A stretch of 34,824 nucleotides of DNA from Oceanobacillus damuensis (lineage in GTDB: Bacteria > Bacillota > Bacilli > Bacillales > Amphibacillaceae), in NCBI RefSeq assembly GCF_001618145.1, contig NZ_LQNF01000037.1, positions 1 to 34,824 on the forward strand. The letters run 5' to 3'. Position numbers and translations under genes: made by a program. Positions 1-7,999 of the stretch are shown here, in pieces. The notes beneath the pieces are model-generated. The model was not told where the DNA came from and ran no database searches. It saw nothing but the letters and a program-made list of their open reading frames with translations. Position 1 is the first letter of the stretch. Every line of letters begins with the position of its first letter.

Positions 1-26
1 GTTTGCTCCTTAATTTTTTTATCTGC

Positions 27-1853
27 TTAAATTGCATCCAGCATTGTAAACTGAGATTTCACTAAATCGAAATATTTTCCTTGTTTTTTCATCAATTCGT
101 CATGGTTTCCCTGTTCCAAAATCCGGCCATGTTCCAAAACATAAATATTATCGGATTCTCGTATGGTGGATAATCGGTGTGCGATGATGATCGATGTTCT
201 CCCCTTTAACAGTTTGCGGAGTGCCTGTTGAATTTTCACTTCTGCCTCTGTATCAATACTGGCAGTAGCTTCATCAAGAATAATAATACTTGGATCGGCG
301 AGCAGTGCCCTTGCAAACGATAGCAGCTGTCTTTCCCCGGCAGAAAGTACGTTTCCACGTTCCTCTACCTCAGTCTGATAACCATCAGCCAGTCGTTGGA
401 TAAAATCATCTGCACCCACTACTTTAGCCGCTTGCATCACCTCTTCATCTGAAGCTTGGGGGCGACCGAAACGAATATTTTCCATAATTGTACCTGAAAA
501 GATAAATGTGTCCTGCAGTACAACGCTAATCCTCTGTCGCAAACTATCAAGCTGAACCTCCCTTAAATCATAGCCGTCGACTTTAACAGAACCTGCTGTC
601 GGGTCATAAAAACGACTGATCAGATTGGCAATTGTTGATTTACCGCTGCCAGTATGGCCTACCAAGGCAATCGTCTGACCTTCCTTAATATCAAGTGATA
701 TTTCATGAAGTGCAATCCGTTCCTTATTATAGGAAAATTCAACACGGTCAAATTCGATATGCCCCTTCATGTCTTTAAACACATAGCCATCCTTTTTCTC
801 TTCCACGTTCGGCTGCTCATCTAAAAACTCAAATATGCGTTCAGATGAAGCCATTGCCACCAGCAGTTGATTGTACATTTGTCCGAGTCGTGAAATAGGT
901 TCCCAGAACATACCAAGGAAAAAGGCAAAAGACACAAAGGTACCGATTTCTATCGTATTGTTCAAAATCAAGTACGAACCGAAAGCAAGCAGAATGATTG
1001 TTCCAAATGCATCACAAATTTCCACAAGGGGACGAAACATGGCACTTTTTCTTGCCGCATCCTTGAAACTGTTAAAGTAGCCTTCGTTCACACCATTGAA
1101 AAACTCAGCATTTTCCTTTTCCTGAGAGAATGACTGTGTAATTCTTATCCCTTGGATCCCCTCATTCAAATGAGAGTTCAAGCGAGATTGTTGTACACGG
1201 ACATCCTGCCAGGAGCGTCTTATTTTTCTTCTTAGCCTCGTAGAAATAAAGAACATGAGTGGAATAACAATGATCACTGCCAGAGCAAGCTGCGGGCTCA
1301 GTACGAACAGTATAACAATTATCCCAAAAAGCATAACAGCATCCATCAGCAGGTTTATGATACCGTTTGTAAAAAGCTCCTGTAATGAGTTGATATCGTT
1401 CAGAATCCGGACTAATATAGAACCCGCCGATCGAGTGTCAAAGAACCGATGTGACAATCTCTGAACATGTGAAAACAATTTTTGTCTTAAATCGAAAATG
1501 ACATTCTGCCCAAGTATATTCACCCATTTGATGCGAAATGTGTTCGCAATGAAATTTACCAAGTACATGATGCCAATGCCTAACACCAGATAGCTAAGCA
1601 ATGTATAATCTTGTTCCAGTATTGCCATATCCACCGCTATTTTACCAATCAAGATAGGTACTGTTAAGCGAATTGTTGTTGATATTAACATAGCTATTAT
1701 TGCTGCCGTCAAGTAAGTTTTCGAATATGGTTTGAGAAATTCGAGCAGGCGTCCCATCTGTGACCAGTTAAACGGTTTTTCAATAACCTGTTCGACTGTA
1801 TAGGAAAACCGGTTTAAGTGCCGGCTCTCTTCTTGCCTTTTAGCATGTGCCAT
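27..1853 (-). CDS. yknV: ABC exporter half-transporter, YknV-type (heterodimer partner)
   Basis: This 608-residue fused membrane/ATPase protein belongs to the type IV ABC exporter (MDR) family. Residues about 35-330 hold six membrane helices and the rest is the nucleotide-binding domain. Visible motifs are Walker A GHTGSGKST, Walker B ILDEATASID with the catalytic Glu present, and the H-loop IIIAHRLST. The signature reads LSAGE instead of LSGGQ. The start is set by an AAGGAGGTG ribosome site 8 nt upstream, which directly follows the stop of the upstream half-transporter, so the two are co-transcribed and probably form a heterodimer. Length and locus fit B. subtilis YknV (symbol by synteny, not proven). 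The substrate is unknown; drug or lipid export is the family norm. Confidence 0.9.
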   Translation of the reverse strand: MAHAKRQEESRHLNRFSYTVEQVIEKPFNWSQMGRLLEFLKPYSKTYLTAAIIAMLISTTIRLTVPILIGKIAVDMAILEQDYTLLSYLVLGIGIMYLVNFIANTFRIKWVNILGQNVIFDLRQKLFSHVQRLSHRFFDTRSAGSILVRILNDINSLQELFTNGIINLLMDAVMLFGIIVILFVLSPQLALAVIIVIPLMFFISTRLRRKIRRSWQDVRVQQSRLNSHLNEGIQGIRITQSFSQEKENAEFFNGVNEGYFNSFKDAARKSAMFRPLVEICDAFGTIILLAFGSYLILNNTIEIGTFVSFAFFLGMFWEPISRLGQMYNQLLVAMASSERIFEFLDEQPNVEEKKDGYVFKDMKGHIEFDRVEFSYNKERIALHEISLDIKEGQTIALVGHTGSGKSTIANLISRFYDPTAGSVKVDGYDLREVQLDSLRQRISVVLQDTFIFSGTIMENIRFGRPQASDEEVMQAAKVVGADDFIQRLADGYQTEVEERGNVLSAGERQLLSFARALLADPSIIILDEATASIDTEAEVKIQQALRKLLKGRTSIIIAHRLSTIRESDNIYVLEHGRILEQGNHDELMKKQGKYFDLVKSQFTMLDAI

Positions 1854-1871
1854 TACTAGGGCACCTCCTTA

Positions 1872-3620
1872 TCAACCAACTGTGTTCAGTATTGTATCTC
1901 GATCCTGGTACTGGATATTGTAGATTCGTTCATACGGGCCATTATTTCTCAGCAGATAATCATGAGTGCCACGCTCTACAATTTCTCCCTTCTCCATCAC
2001 TAAAATTTCATCTGCATGTTTTAAAGATGAAATTCGATGGGCAATTATAAACGTCGTCCTGCCTCTCATAATTTCACGTAATTCCTTTTGGATCCTGAAT
2101 TCGGTTTCCATATCAACTGCGGATGTAGCATCATCAAGTACAAGAATACTCGGGTTGATGCAGATTGCACGTGCAATTGCGATTCGCTGTTTTTGACCGC
2201 CTGACAGCCCCATCCCACGTTCGCCAAGCATTGTATCGTAACCATCAGGCAGTTCCATTATAAAGTCATGTGCCTGCGCACGTTTCGCAGCGGCAATGAT
2301 TTCATCAAAGGATATATCGGGTCTTCCATAAGCTATATTTGCTTTAATCGAAGTGGAAAATAAAAATGGCTCCTGCAATACAAATCCTATATGACTCCTA
2401 AGTGTTTTTAAATTATAATCTGCTGCTGGCCTTCCATCAATCAACACTTCTCCAGACTGTGGTTCATAAAATCTAGTGATTAACTGTGTAATACTCGTTT
2501 TTCCTGAACCAGTTGCACCTATCAAGCCAATTACTTTTCCCGGAGGGGCATCAAAACTAACAGCTTTTAATGCCGCATCATCATTTTCGCTATAATTCAA
2601 CGACACATTCTTAAAAGTCACATACCCTTGAATTGAATCGTCGATCGCATTCTCTTTCTCGATAATATCCTCTTCTGCATCCAATATTTCAATTAATCGT
2701 TCACCAGAAGCTTTTGCCTGGGAAAACTGGTTTACAATAAATCCAAGGTTCATCAATGGCCCGAGTATATACCATACAAGACTGAAAAAAGCAACAAGTT
2801 CACCAAGTCCGAGGTCTCCTTCGATAACCAGGAAACCACCATATGCGAGTAATGCAACGACACATACATTTCCGATAAACTCCATAAACGGAAAATACTT
2901 CGCCCAAAGCTTTGATGTTTTTATATAATTTTGTCGATAGTTATCATTACTTGTATAGAATCTTCCAATTTCGAACCCTTCTCTTGATAATGATTTCACA
3001 GTGTTCATCCCACTGATGTTTTCCTGAACCCTTGTATTCAGCTTACCAAATGATTTTCTGATATCCCTGAATGCTGGATGCACCTGTTTATCAAACTTAA
3101 AGACAACGATAGCCAGAAACGGGATTGCAGCCATCGTAACAAGCGCCAGTGGAACCGAATAATAGAACATGATGCTTAAGCTGACCAAAATAAGCAGCAC
3201 CACACGGATCAATTCTGCAAAGCCTACTGACAGAAAGAATCGGAAGCCCTCCACATCCGCAGTCAGGCGTGACATAAGATCCCCTGTTTTTGCATTATCA
3301 TAATACTTAAATGCCAATGCCTGGAGTTTATCATACAACGCTCTGCGCAGGTGATAGACGGTTGTCATCCCAAAGAGGTCCCCTAAATATTGAAAGATAA
3401 ATGTGGAAAGGCCTTTGACAACCATTAATCCAAGAAAGATGATACAGATCCACGGGATTAACTCATACCTATTCTGAAGAACAACTTCATCGATCGTCAC
3501 TTGCAAGATAATTGGGTATACAACTGTTATGCCTGTTACAAATATTAAAAAGAATAATGACCAAAAAAAGAATCTCTTGTGCGGCCAATAATATTGCTTC
3601 AGCTTTTGAAAAGTTTTCAT
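1872..3620 (-). CDS. yknU: ABC exporter half-transporter, YknU-type (degenerate ATPase site)
   Basis: This 582-residue half-transporter has an N-terminal six-helix membrane domain and a C-terminal ATPase domain. It shows Walker A GATGSGKTS, a canonical LSGGQ signature and the H-loop IIAHRISS. In Walker B (LVLDDATSAVD, near residue 497) Asp replaces the catalytic Glu. In heterodimeric exporters such as BmrCD and TM287/288 this change marks the degenerate ATP site. The altered signature of the partner gene downstream (LSAGE) would complete that same site, so the pair is internally consistent. A GGGAGGGG ribosome site precedes the ATG. The size matches B. subtilis YknU, and the symbol rests on gene neighbourhood. 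Confidence 0.9.
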   Translation of the reverse strand: MKTFQKLKQYYWPHKRFFFWSLFFLIFVTGITVVYPIILQVTIDEVVLQNRYELIPWICIIFLGLMVVKGLSTFIFQYLGDLFGMTTVYHLRRALYDKLQALAFKYYDNAKTGDLMSRLTADVEGFRFFLSVGFAELIRVVLLILVSLSIMFYYSVPLALVTMAAIPFLAIVVFKFDKQVHPAFRDIRKSFGKLNTRVQENISGMNTVKSLSREGFEIGRFYTSNDNYRQNYIKTSKLWAKYFPFMEFIGNVCVVALLAYGGFLVIEGDLGLGELVAFFSLVWYILGPLMNLGFIVNQFSQAKASGERLIEILDAEEDIIEKENAIDDSIQGYVTFKNVSLNYSENDDAALKAVSFDAPPGKVIGLIGATGSGKTSITQLITRFYEPQSGEVLIDGRPAADYNLKTLRSHIGFVLQEPFLFSTSIKANIAYGRPDISFDEIIAAAKRAQAHDFIMELPDGYDTMLGERGMGLSGGQKQRIAIARAICINPSILVLDDATSAVDMETEFRIQKELREIMRGRTTFIIAHRISSLKHADEILVMEKGEIVERGTHDYLLRNNGPYERIYNIQYQDRDTILNTVG

Positions 3621-3741
3621 AAAGAATCCCCTCCCTCTTTATATTCATTCACCATAAATACAAATATAACGGTTTCCGAAATAGATTGCCACACTTATTT
3701 TTAATTTTTTTAAATATTTTTTCAAATGTTTTGGCATAAAT

Positions 3742-3780
3742 AAAAATCACTCCTTTACCGTGAGCGAAAGAGTGATTTTT
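3742..3780 (-). terminator. Rho-independent terminator after ykuV
   Basis: An 11-bp perfect inverted repeat (AAAAATCACTC at 3742-3752 with GAGTGATTTTT at 3770-3780) lies between ykuV and yknU. It ends in a T-rich tail on the minus strand, so it should end ykuV transcription and separate it from the ABC exporter operon. The A/T-flanked stem could also work on the plus strand. Confidence 0.75.
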
Positions 3781-3807
3781 ACTTTATGAATTCCTGTTTT
3801 ACTTTTA

Positions 3808-4245
3808 TTATAAAATTCGGGTCAGTCTTCTTTTCAGCATTGATATACCATTACGCCCTGACTGAAAATGCCTCAATTCTCCTTCTTTAGTAAAAATAAA
3901 ATAAGCTGGCACATATCTAATTTGAAATCTCCCGGATAGAATTTCATTCTGGTCTGCAAATAATGGTTCTGTTATATTGAATTTTTCTGCTACCTTCTTT
4001 ATGCTTTCCATTTCTTTATCCTCCGTTGTAAGAGGCGTGTGGATACTCAATACCTGCAAATCACTTTTAAATTCATCGCACATTTGTCTTATGAGCGGCA
4101 TAGCCCTTTTGCACGAATTACAGCTGACAGCCCAAAAATAAATTAAAATTGGTTTATATCCAATAAGATCTTCTGTCCGAATCTCTCTGGTATTTAACCA
4201 CTCACCATCTGCCTTTAAATCCGGTAATTGATCCCTTAATTTCAA
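3808..4245 (-). CDS. ykuV: Thiol-disulfide oxidoreductase YkuV (TlpA/ResA-like thioredoxin fold)
   Basis: This 145-residue protein has a thioredoxin fold with the active-site motif C42-N-S-C45, preceded by the aromatic strand IYFWAVS. A cis-Pro segment (YVPAYFIF) follows near residue 113. N-terminal MKLRDQLPDL and C-terminal LRHFQSGRNG closely resemble B. subtilis YkuV, a reductase of about 148 residues. No signal peptide is visible, so it should act in the cytoplasm. It stands alone between two terminators. Its physiological partner is not evident from the sequence. Confidence 0.9.
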   Translation of the reverse strand: MKLRDQLPDLKADGEWLNTREIRTEDLIGYKPILIYFWAVSCNSCKRAMPLIRQMCDEFKSDLQVLSIHTPLTTEDKEMESIKKVAEKFNITEPLFADQNEILSGRFQIRYVPAYFIFTKEGELRHFQSGRNGISMLKRRLTRIL

Positions 4246-4343
4246 ACTCCTTCCCTCCTTGTCAGGAAAGAAAATCTTTGCAGCATCCTTTCCTAGGTTA
4301 TAATTTTATATATGAAAGCAATACACGTATTGACACAAGTAAA

Positions 4344-4395
4344 AAAGGCAGGGTCATGTCCTCTTAAAGAGACTGACTCTGCCTTTATTTTTTTG
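4344..4395. terminator. Bidirectional terminator upstream of the repeat array
   Basis: AAAGGCAGGGTCA (4344-4356) pairs with TGACTCTGCCTTT (4374-4386) with one internal mismatch, and an inner GTC/GAC stem extends it. Runs of T follow on the plus strand (4385-4394), and runs of A precede it, giving T on the minus strand. It most likely ends minus-strand transcripts that leave ykuS through the repeat array. Confidence 0.7.
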
Positions 4396-4410
4396 CAAAA
4401 CAAGAAAGTA

Positions 4411-4696
4411 TAAATTTTGGCTGCAATTAACTCTTATACATAAACAGCCGCGGCCAGCTTCGGTTCCTAGAAACTCCTGTCATAAGCAATGGACATTCCA
4501 AGCGCCAAAACCATGCGCTTTCCAGTCCCTTGCTAGCATTGAGTTTCTGAACAGTCACCTACGCTTTTGATCTTCCAGCTCCGGTTCCTAGAAACTCCTG
4601 TCATAAGCAAGGGACATTCCAAGCGCCAAACCCTTGCGCTTTCCAGTCCCTTGCTTATGCATGCGTTTCTGAACAGTCACCTCCGCTTTTGATCTT
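4411..4696. repeat. Family A repeat array, two tandem ~121-bp hairpin units plus flank module
   Basis: Two units of about 121 bp (4455-4574 and 4575-4696) are near-identical head-to-tail copies. Each folds into a long hairpin: CATAAGCAAGGGAC pairs with GTCCCTTGCTTATG, and an inner AAGCGC pairs with GCGCTT. Outer arms CTAGAAAC and GTTTCT add to the stem. A flank module at 4411-4454 (ATTTTGGCTGCAATTAACTC and following) recurs in inverted form at 14152-14200 and 34733-34775. The array begins 6 bp beyond the ykuS stop, so it lies in the 3' end of that transcript. It fills the gap between ykuV and ykuS and encodes no credible protein. Confidence 0.85.
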
Positions 4697-4701
4697 ACCA
4701 A

Positions 4702-4944
4702 TTAACTTAATTTCTGATTTACCATTTGGCAAACTTCTTCTGCAGTCTGCCCTTCTGCATTAATTACCGGACCTGCAATGACAGTGCTTTGCATACCCAT
4801 GACATCTTTATCCTGCCCGGAAATGATACAGCAATCACAATGAGCCGCATCATTTTCAGTACGCAAGTCAATAATTTCGTGGCCCATCTCCATTAAAGCT
4901 GTTTTTACGTCCGTCAATGTTCCTTCCACACCGATTCGCGCCAT
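4702..4944 (-). CDS. ykuS: UPF0180 family protein YkuS
   Basis: This 80-residue cytosolic protein is recognisable as YkuS/UPF0180 by its start ([14 protein letters not shown]), the DCC-containing centre ([13 protein letters not shown]) and the C-terminal VINAEG...EEVCQMV segment. The family has no established function; the Cys-Cys pair could bind metal or form a disulfide. It lies 70 bp downstream of dapL on the same strand, as ykuS follows ykuR in B. subtilis, so it probably belongs to the dapH-dapL-ykuS transcript. The ribosome site is GAGGAA, read on the minus strand. Confidence 0.9.
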   Translation of the reverse strand: MARIGVEGTLTDVKTALMEMGHEIIDLRTENDAAHCDCCIISGQDKDVMGMQSTVIAGPVINAEGQTAEEVCQMVNQKLS

Positions 4945-5013
4945 ACGTGATTCCTCCTCTGAACATGTACAGTTGTAGTTTTTACAGAAATGTACACAAT
5001 ATACACCTAAGTT

Positions 5014-6129
5014 CTAGAGAGCTTTTAACGTGGCAAAAACCGATTTCACTCCGACTTCAAGAGCATCTTCCTTCGGGTTCAACTTAGCATGATGCAGCCC
5101 ATAGGGAGAGTCTACGCCCAGCCAGAACATAAAACCTGGAATTTCCCTCAACATATCTCCAAAGTCTTCCCCTGTCATCGCTGCATTAGCTTCTTTATAT
5201 GTAACACCATTGCTCATCATCGCTTCCCGAAATTGTTCCACAAAATTCCCTTGATTGTATACCTGGTAATAATTCGACCCATAATCTACAGCAATTTCAC
5301 ACTCGTGACTGATTTCAAAGCCCCTCATAAGTTTCTCCAGCTTTTGTTTTATGATGGTGATTGTCTTAGGATTCAGGGTGCGAATGGTACCTTCCAGTCT
5401 TGCGGATTCTGCTATCGCATTTTGAACAAATCCACTTTCCATCTTCCCTACTGTAATGACAGCACTGCTTAATGGATCAAGACCTCTCGATACAATCTGC
5501 TGCAACTGAATAATGAAGCTGCTGGCGGTTACTGTCATATCCCTAGATAAATGCGGATATGCTGCATGACCACCGAGCCCTTTAAAATCAATAAACAATT
5601 CACTCGTATTGGCAAAAAGCAACCCTTCTTTTGAAGACACCGTTCCCACAGGGAGTTCCGGAGCAATATGCAATGCAAAAATCACATCTGGTTTCCATTG
5701 CTGGAATTCTTCAGATTGCAGCATAGGCAATGCTCCGCCAGGCCCTTCTTCAGCCGGCTGGAAAATAAAAATCACATCGTCATCTATCGGCTGGCGAATG
5801 ATTTTTTCCATCACACCGAGTGCGATAGTCATATGAAAATCATGCCCACAGGCGTGCATCCTGCCTTCGTGGGTTGATTTAAATGAGAAATCAGTGGACT
5901 CGGTGATCGGCAATCCATCCATATCACTGCGATAGCCGATTGTTTTTGTCGGTGCTTTACCACTCACTTTGACGAGTATCCCTGTTTTCCATAGCTTTAT
6001 TGTGACACGTTCCGTTTGGATATTTTCGATTTTCTCCAGGAGATATTTTTGGGTTTTAAATTCCTGAAAACCTAATTCCGGAATCAAATGCAGTTCTCTT
6101 CTAATGTGCTGTAACTCAATTATATCCAT
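5014..6129 (-). CDS. dapL: N-acetyldiaminopimelate deacetylase (DapL/YkuR), M20 peptidase family
   Basis: The enzyme removes acetate from N-acetyl-LL-2,6-diaminopimelate, a late step in the acetylated branch of lysine and cell-wall DAP synthesis. M20 metal-binding motifs are clear: [15 protein letters not shown], and [10 protein letters not shown] with the catalytic Glu pair. The start at 6129 (MDIIELQ, 371 residues) is preferred because a GGAAG site lies 6 nt upstream and the length fits YkuR (about 374). The reading frame is open to 6204, but that extension lies inside dapH. The start is 13 nt beyond the dapH stop, so the two are translationally close. Confidence 0.93.
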   Translation of the reverse strand: MDIIELQHIRRELHLIPELGFQEFKTQKYLLEKIENIQTERVTIKLWKTGILVKVSGKAPTKTIGYRSDMDGLPITESTDFSFKSTHEGRMHACGHDFHMTIALGVMEKIIRQPIDDDVIFIFQPAEEGPGGALPMLQSEEFQQWKPDVIFALHIAPELPVGTVSSKEGLLFANTSELFIDFKGLGGHAAYPHLSRDMTVTASSFIIQLQQIVSRGLDPLSSAVITVGKMESGFVQNAIAESARLEGTIRTLNPKTITIIKQKLEKLMRGFEISHECEIAVDYGSNYYQVYNQGNFVEQFREAMMSNGVTYKEANAAMTGEDFGDMLREIPGFMFWLGVDSPYGLHHAKLNPKEDALEVGVKSVFATLKAL

Positions 6130-6142
6130 TGTCATCTTCCAC

Positions 6143-6859
6143 TTAATTGTCCAGTTTACGAAGCTCTTGTTTAATCTCAGTCTTTGATTTGGTTTGCTCA
6201 TCAATTTCTTTTAAAACTCTAGCTGGTGTTCCTCCAACTAGTGTATTCGGTGCAACATCCTGTGTAACAATTGCTCCAGCTGCCACGATAGAACCTTTAC
6301 CAACGGTGACACCTTCAAGTACAACAACATTCGCGCCAATTACCACATCATCTTCAATAATGACAGGTTTAGCAGATGGCGGTTCGATGACACCAGCAAG
6401 AACTGTTCCTGCACCAATGTGACAGTTTTTTCCTACTGTAGCTCTCCCACCTAATACTGCGTTCATATCGATCATCGTACCTTCGCCAATTACTGCACCT
6501 ATGTTTATGGATGAACCCATCATGATAACTGCACCATCACCAATTTCGACTTGGTCGCGAATAATAGCACCAGGTTCAATCCTGGCATTGATTCCTTTTA
6601 GATCAAGCATTGGAATCGCTGAATTTCTGCGGTCGTTTTCGACAACATAATCTGTAACAGCTTCACTGTTGTCATCAAGAAAAGCTTTAATCGTATTCCA
6701 CTCTCCGAATAAAACTCCACTGTTCTCTTCAACAAAGGCTTTAATCGTATCGTCAAAAGTCAGATTACTTAAATTACCTTTTATGTATACTTTTACTGGT
6801 GTACTTTTTTTGCTGTTGGAGATAAAACTGATAATTTCATTAGCATCCATCATGTTCAT
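6143..6859 (-). CDS. dapH: 2,3,4,5-tetrahydropyridine-2,6-dicarboxylate N-acetyltransferase (DapH)
   Basis: This 238-residue acetyltransferase makes N-acetyl-2-amino-6-oxopimelate from tetrahydrodipicolinate and acetyl-CoA, committing carbon to the acetylated DAP branch. Residues about 1-80 form the N-terminal DapH domain ([10 protein letters not shown]...). Residues about 85-210 show the left-handed beta-helix hexapeptide repeats ([20 protein letters not shown], then further repeats). An AGGAGGAAT ribosome site precedes the ATG. It leads the dapH-dapL-ykuS operon; patA, the intervening aminotransferase, lies about 8 kb away. Confidence 0.95.
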   Translation of the reverse strand: MNMMDANEIISFISNSKKSTPVKVYIKGNLSNLTFDDTIKAFVEENSGVLFGEWNTIKAFLDDNSEAVTDYVVENDRRNSAIPMLDLKGINARIEPGAIIRDQVEIGDGAVIMMGSSINIGAVIGEGTMIDMNAVLGGRATVGKNCHIGAGTVLAGVIEPPSAKPVIIEDDVVIGANVVVLEGVTVGKGSIVAAGAIVTQDVAPNTLVGGTPARVLKEIDEQTKSKTEIKQELRKLDN

Positions 6860-6929
6860 TTCTTATTCCTCCTGATATTATAATCTCTATCTTACTTTAG
6901 CAGACAGTATATTCACTCGCAAATATTTG

Positions 6930-6980
6930 AACATAAGCGGAGGTGACTGTTTAGTAACTTAACGCTAGCAAGGGACTGCT
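6930..6980. repeat. Remnant of a family A repeat
   Basis: The stretch ATAAGCGGAGGTGACTGTTT followed by GCTAGCAAGGGACTG matches one arm of the family A unit (AAAAGCGTAGGTGACTGTTT and AGCAAGGGACTGG at 13.9 kb). The rest of the unit is missing. It sits upstream of dapH and downstream of darB and looks like a decayed or partly deleted copy. Confidence 0.6.
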
Positions 6981-6990
6981 TTCTTAATTT

Positions 6991-7026
6991 TAAAAAACAG
7001 CCTGCCATATAAAACATGGAAGGCTG
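6991..7026 (-). terminator. Rho-independent terminator after darB
   Basis: On the minus strand a stem of CAGCCT/AGGCTG extended by CCAT/ATGG (6998-7026) is followed by a run of T (plus-strand AAAAAA at 6992-6997). It lies 10 bp beyond the darB stop and separates darB from the dapH operon. Confidence 0.8.
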
Positions 7027-7035
7027 GTAATCCTT

Positions 7036-7488
7036 TTATTGTTTTTTATAAGAGTTGATATAAATATTCTTCTTAATCTCTTTAAGGATAGATCTTCGGG
7101 TCAGAATACCGTCAAAGTAGCCTTCCTGATCGACAAGACAGACAAATGGATGGTCGATTACTGCATTAAGACCGTCGAGAATCGAGTTTTCTCTAGTAAG
7201 CGTTGGAATTTCAGTGTTCATCACTTCTTTAACCTTCATTTCGGACAGTTTTTCTATTTCAAAACTTTCCAAACCCAAAATTTGGTTTAAAATAACTGTT
7301 TTACCAATAATTCCTACAAATTTATATTTTGCATCCAAAACCGGAACTGCTGAATATCCTGATTTGACAAGCACAAGTAACGCATGCTCCAAAGGGTTAT
7401 TTAACTGGACATGGGCCACTTTTTCCGAGGGAATCAATAATTCGTTAATGGAAATATCAGCTAACTGCTTATCTTTAATAAGACTCAT
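7036..7488 (-). CDS. darB: CBS-domain protein DarB/CbpB (YkuL), c-di-AMP receptor
   Basis: The protein has 150 residues with two CBS motifs (about 10-70 and 80-145). It resembles B. subtilis YkuL, now DarB/CbpB; characteristic segments are VAHVQLNNPLEHALLVLVKSGYSAVPVLDAKYKF and HPFVCLVDQEGYFDGILTRR. In B. subtilis, c-di-AMP-free DarB stimulates the (p)ppGpp synthetase Rel and pyruvate carboxylase, and c-di-AMP blocks this, linking potassium status to the stringent response. That role is inferred by homology. An AAGGGGAC ribosome site precedes the start. It is divergent from czrA. Confidence 0.88.
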   Translation of the reverse strand: MSLIKDKQLADISINELLIPSEKVAHVQLNNPLEHALLVLVKSGYSAVPVLDAKYKFVGIIGKTVILNQILGLESFEIEKLSEMKVKEVMNTEIPTLTRENSILDGLNAVIDHPFVCLVDQEGYFDGILTRRSILKEIKKNIYINSYKKQ

Positions 7489-7620
7489 TTATTTCGTCCC
7501 CTTTTATAGAAACTCACAAACTTAAACTATTACTTACCACAAGAACTTTTTGGAGAAACGCCACTATACTTATATTACCATATGACTCATTTTAAAACAT
7601 TTTTTTAAGACAGATATCAA

Positions 7621-7649
7621 TTGATAAAAAACTTCACTTAATTTATAAT
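7621..7649 (+). promoter_or_regulatory. Sigma-A-type promoter of czrA-czcD
   Basis: A -35 box TTGATA (7621-7626) is separated by exactly 17 bp from a consensus -10 box TATAAT (7644-7649). It lies directly upstream of the czrA start, and its -10 box overlaps the start of the operator palindrome. Confidence 0.75.
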
Positions 7650-7667
7650 ATGAGCATATGATCATAT
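7648..7667 (+). promoter_or_regulatory. ArsR/SmtB-type operator (CzrA binding site)
   Basis: The 20-bp sequence ATATGAGCATATGATCATAT is an inverted repeat with a single mismatched position. It has the layout of known ArsR/CzrA/CadC operators (ATATGAA...TTCATAT). It overlaps the end of the -10 box, where CzrA would block polymerase until zinc binds. Confidence 0.7.
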
Positions 7668-7685
7668 ACTAACGAGGTGATAATA

Positions 7686-7988
7686 TTGCAGTATGATGCT
7701 ATAGACGAAAGCTTAGTTGAAGATGTTTCACAAATTTTTAAAGCTTTATCTGACCCCACAAGAATTAAAATACTTCATTTACTTTTCCAGCAAGAATGCT
7801 CTGTCACCGAAATAGCTGAACAGCTGAAAATGAACCAGTCTGCCATTTCCCATCAGTTAAAATATTTAAAACAATTACACTTAGTTAAAAAACGCAGGGA
7901 TAAGACAATGTCATACTACTCACCAGATGACTACCACGTCATGAACGTGCTGGAACAGACGATTGAGCATTCCAAGCATACCAGTTAG
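7686..7988 (+). CDS. czrA: Zinc-responsive ArsR-family repressor CzrA
   Basis: This 100-residue winged-helix repressor has recognition helix residues about 43-62 (EIAEQLKMNQSAISHQLKYL). The C-terminal helix carries D82, H84, H95 and H98 with the same spacing (2, 11, 3) as the alpha-5 zinc site of S. aureus CzrA, so it should sense Zn(II)/Co(II). A TTG start at 7686 is chosen because GAGGTG lies 6 nt upstream; the frame also opens at a GTG at 7677, but that overlaps the ribosome site. The czcD ribosome site overlaps the stop, so the two form an operon. Confidence 0.9.
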   Translation: MQYDAIDESLVEDVSQIFKALSDPTRIKILHLLFQQECSVTEIAEQLKMNQSAISHQLKYLKQLHLVKKRRDKTMSYYSPDDYHVMNVLEQTIEHSKHTS

Positions 7989-7999
7989 GAGGGAATAAA

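Noticed and set aside
4455..4696. CRISPR-like tandem repeat
   Set aside because: Only two units, each about 121 bp and wholly repeated with no unique spacers; the units are hairpins, and no cas gene is near.
5089..5472. 127-codon plus-strand frame
   Set aside because: It is antisense to dapL, without a ribosome site or recognisable domain.
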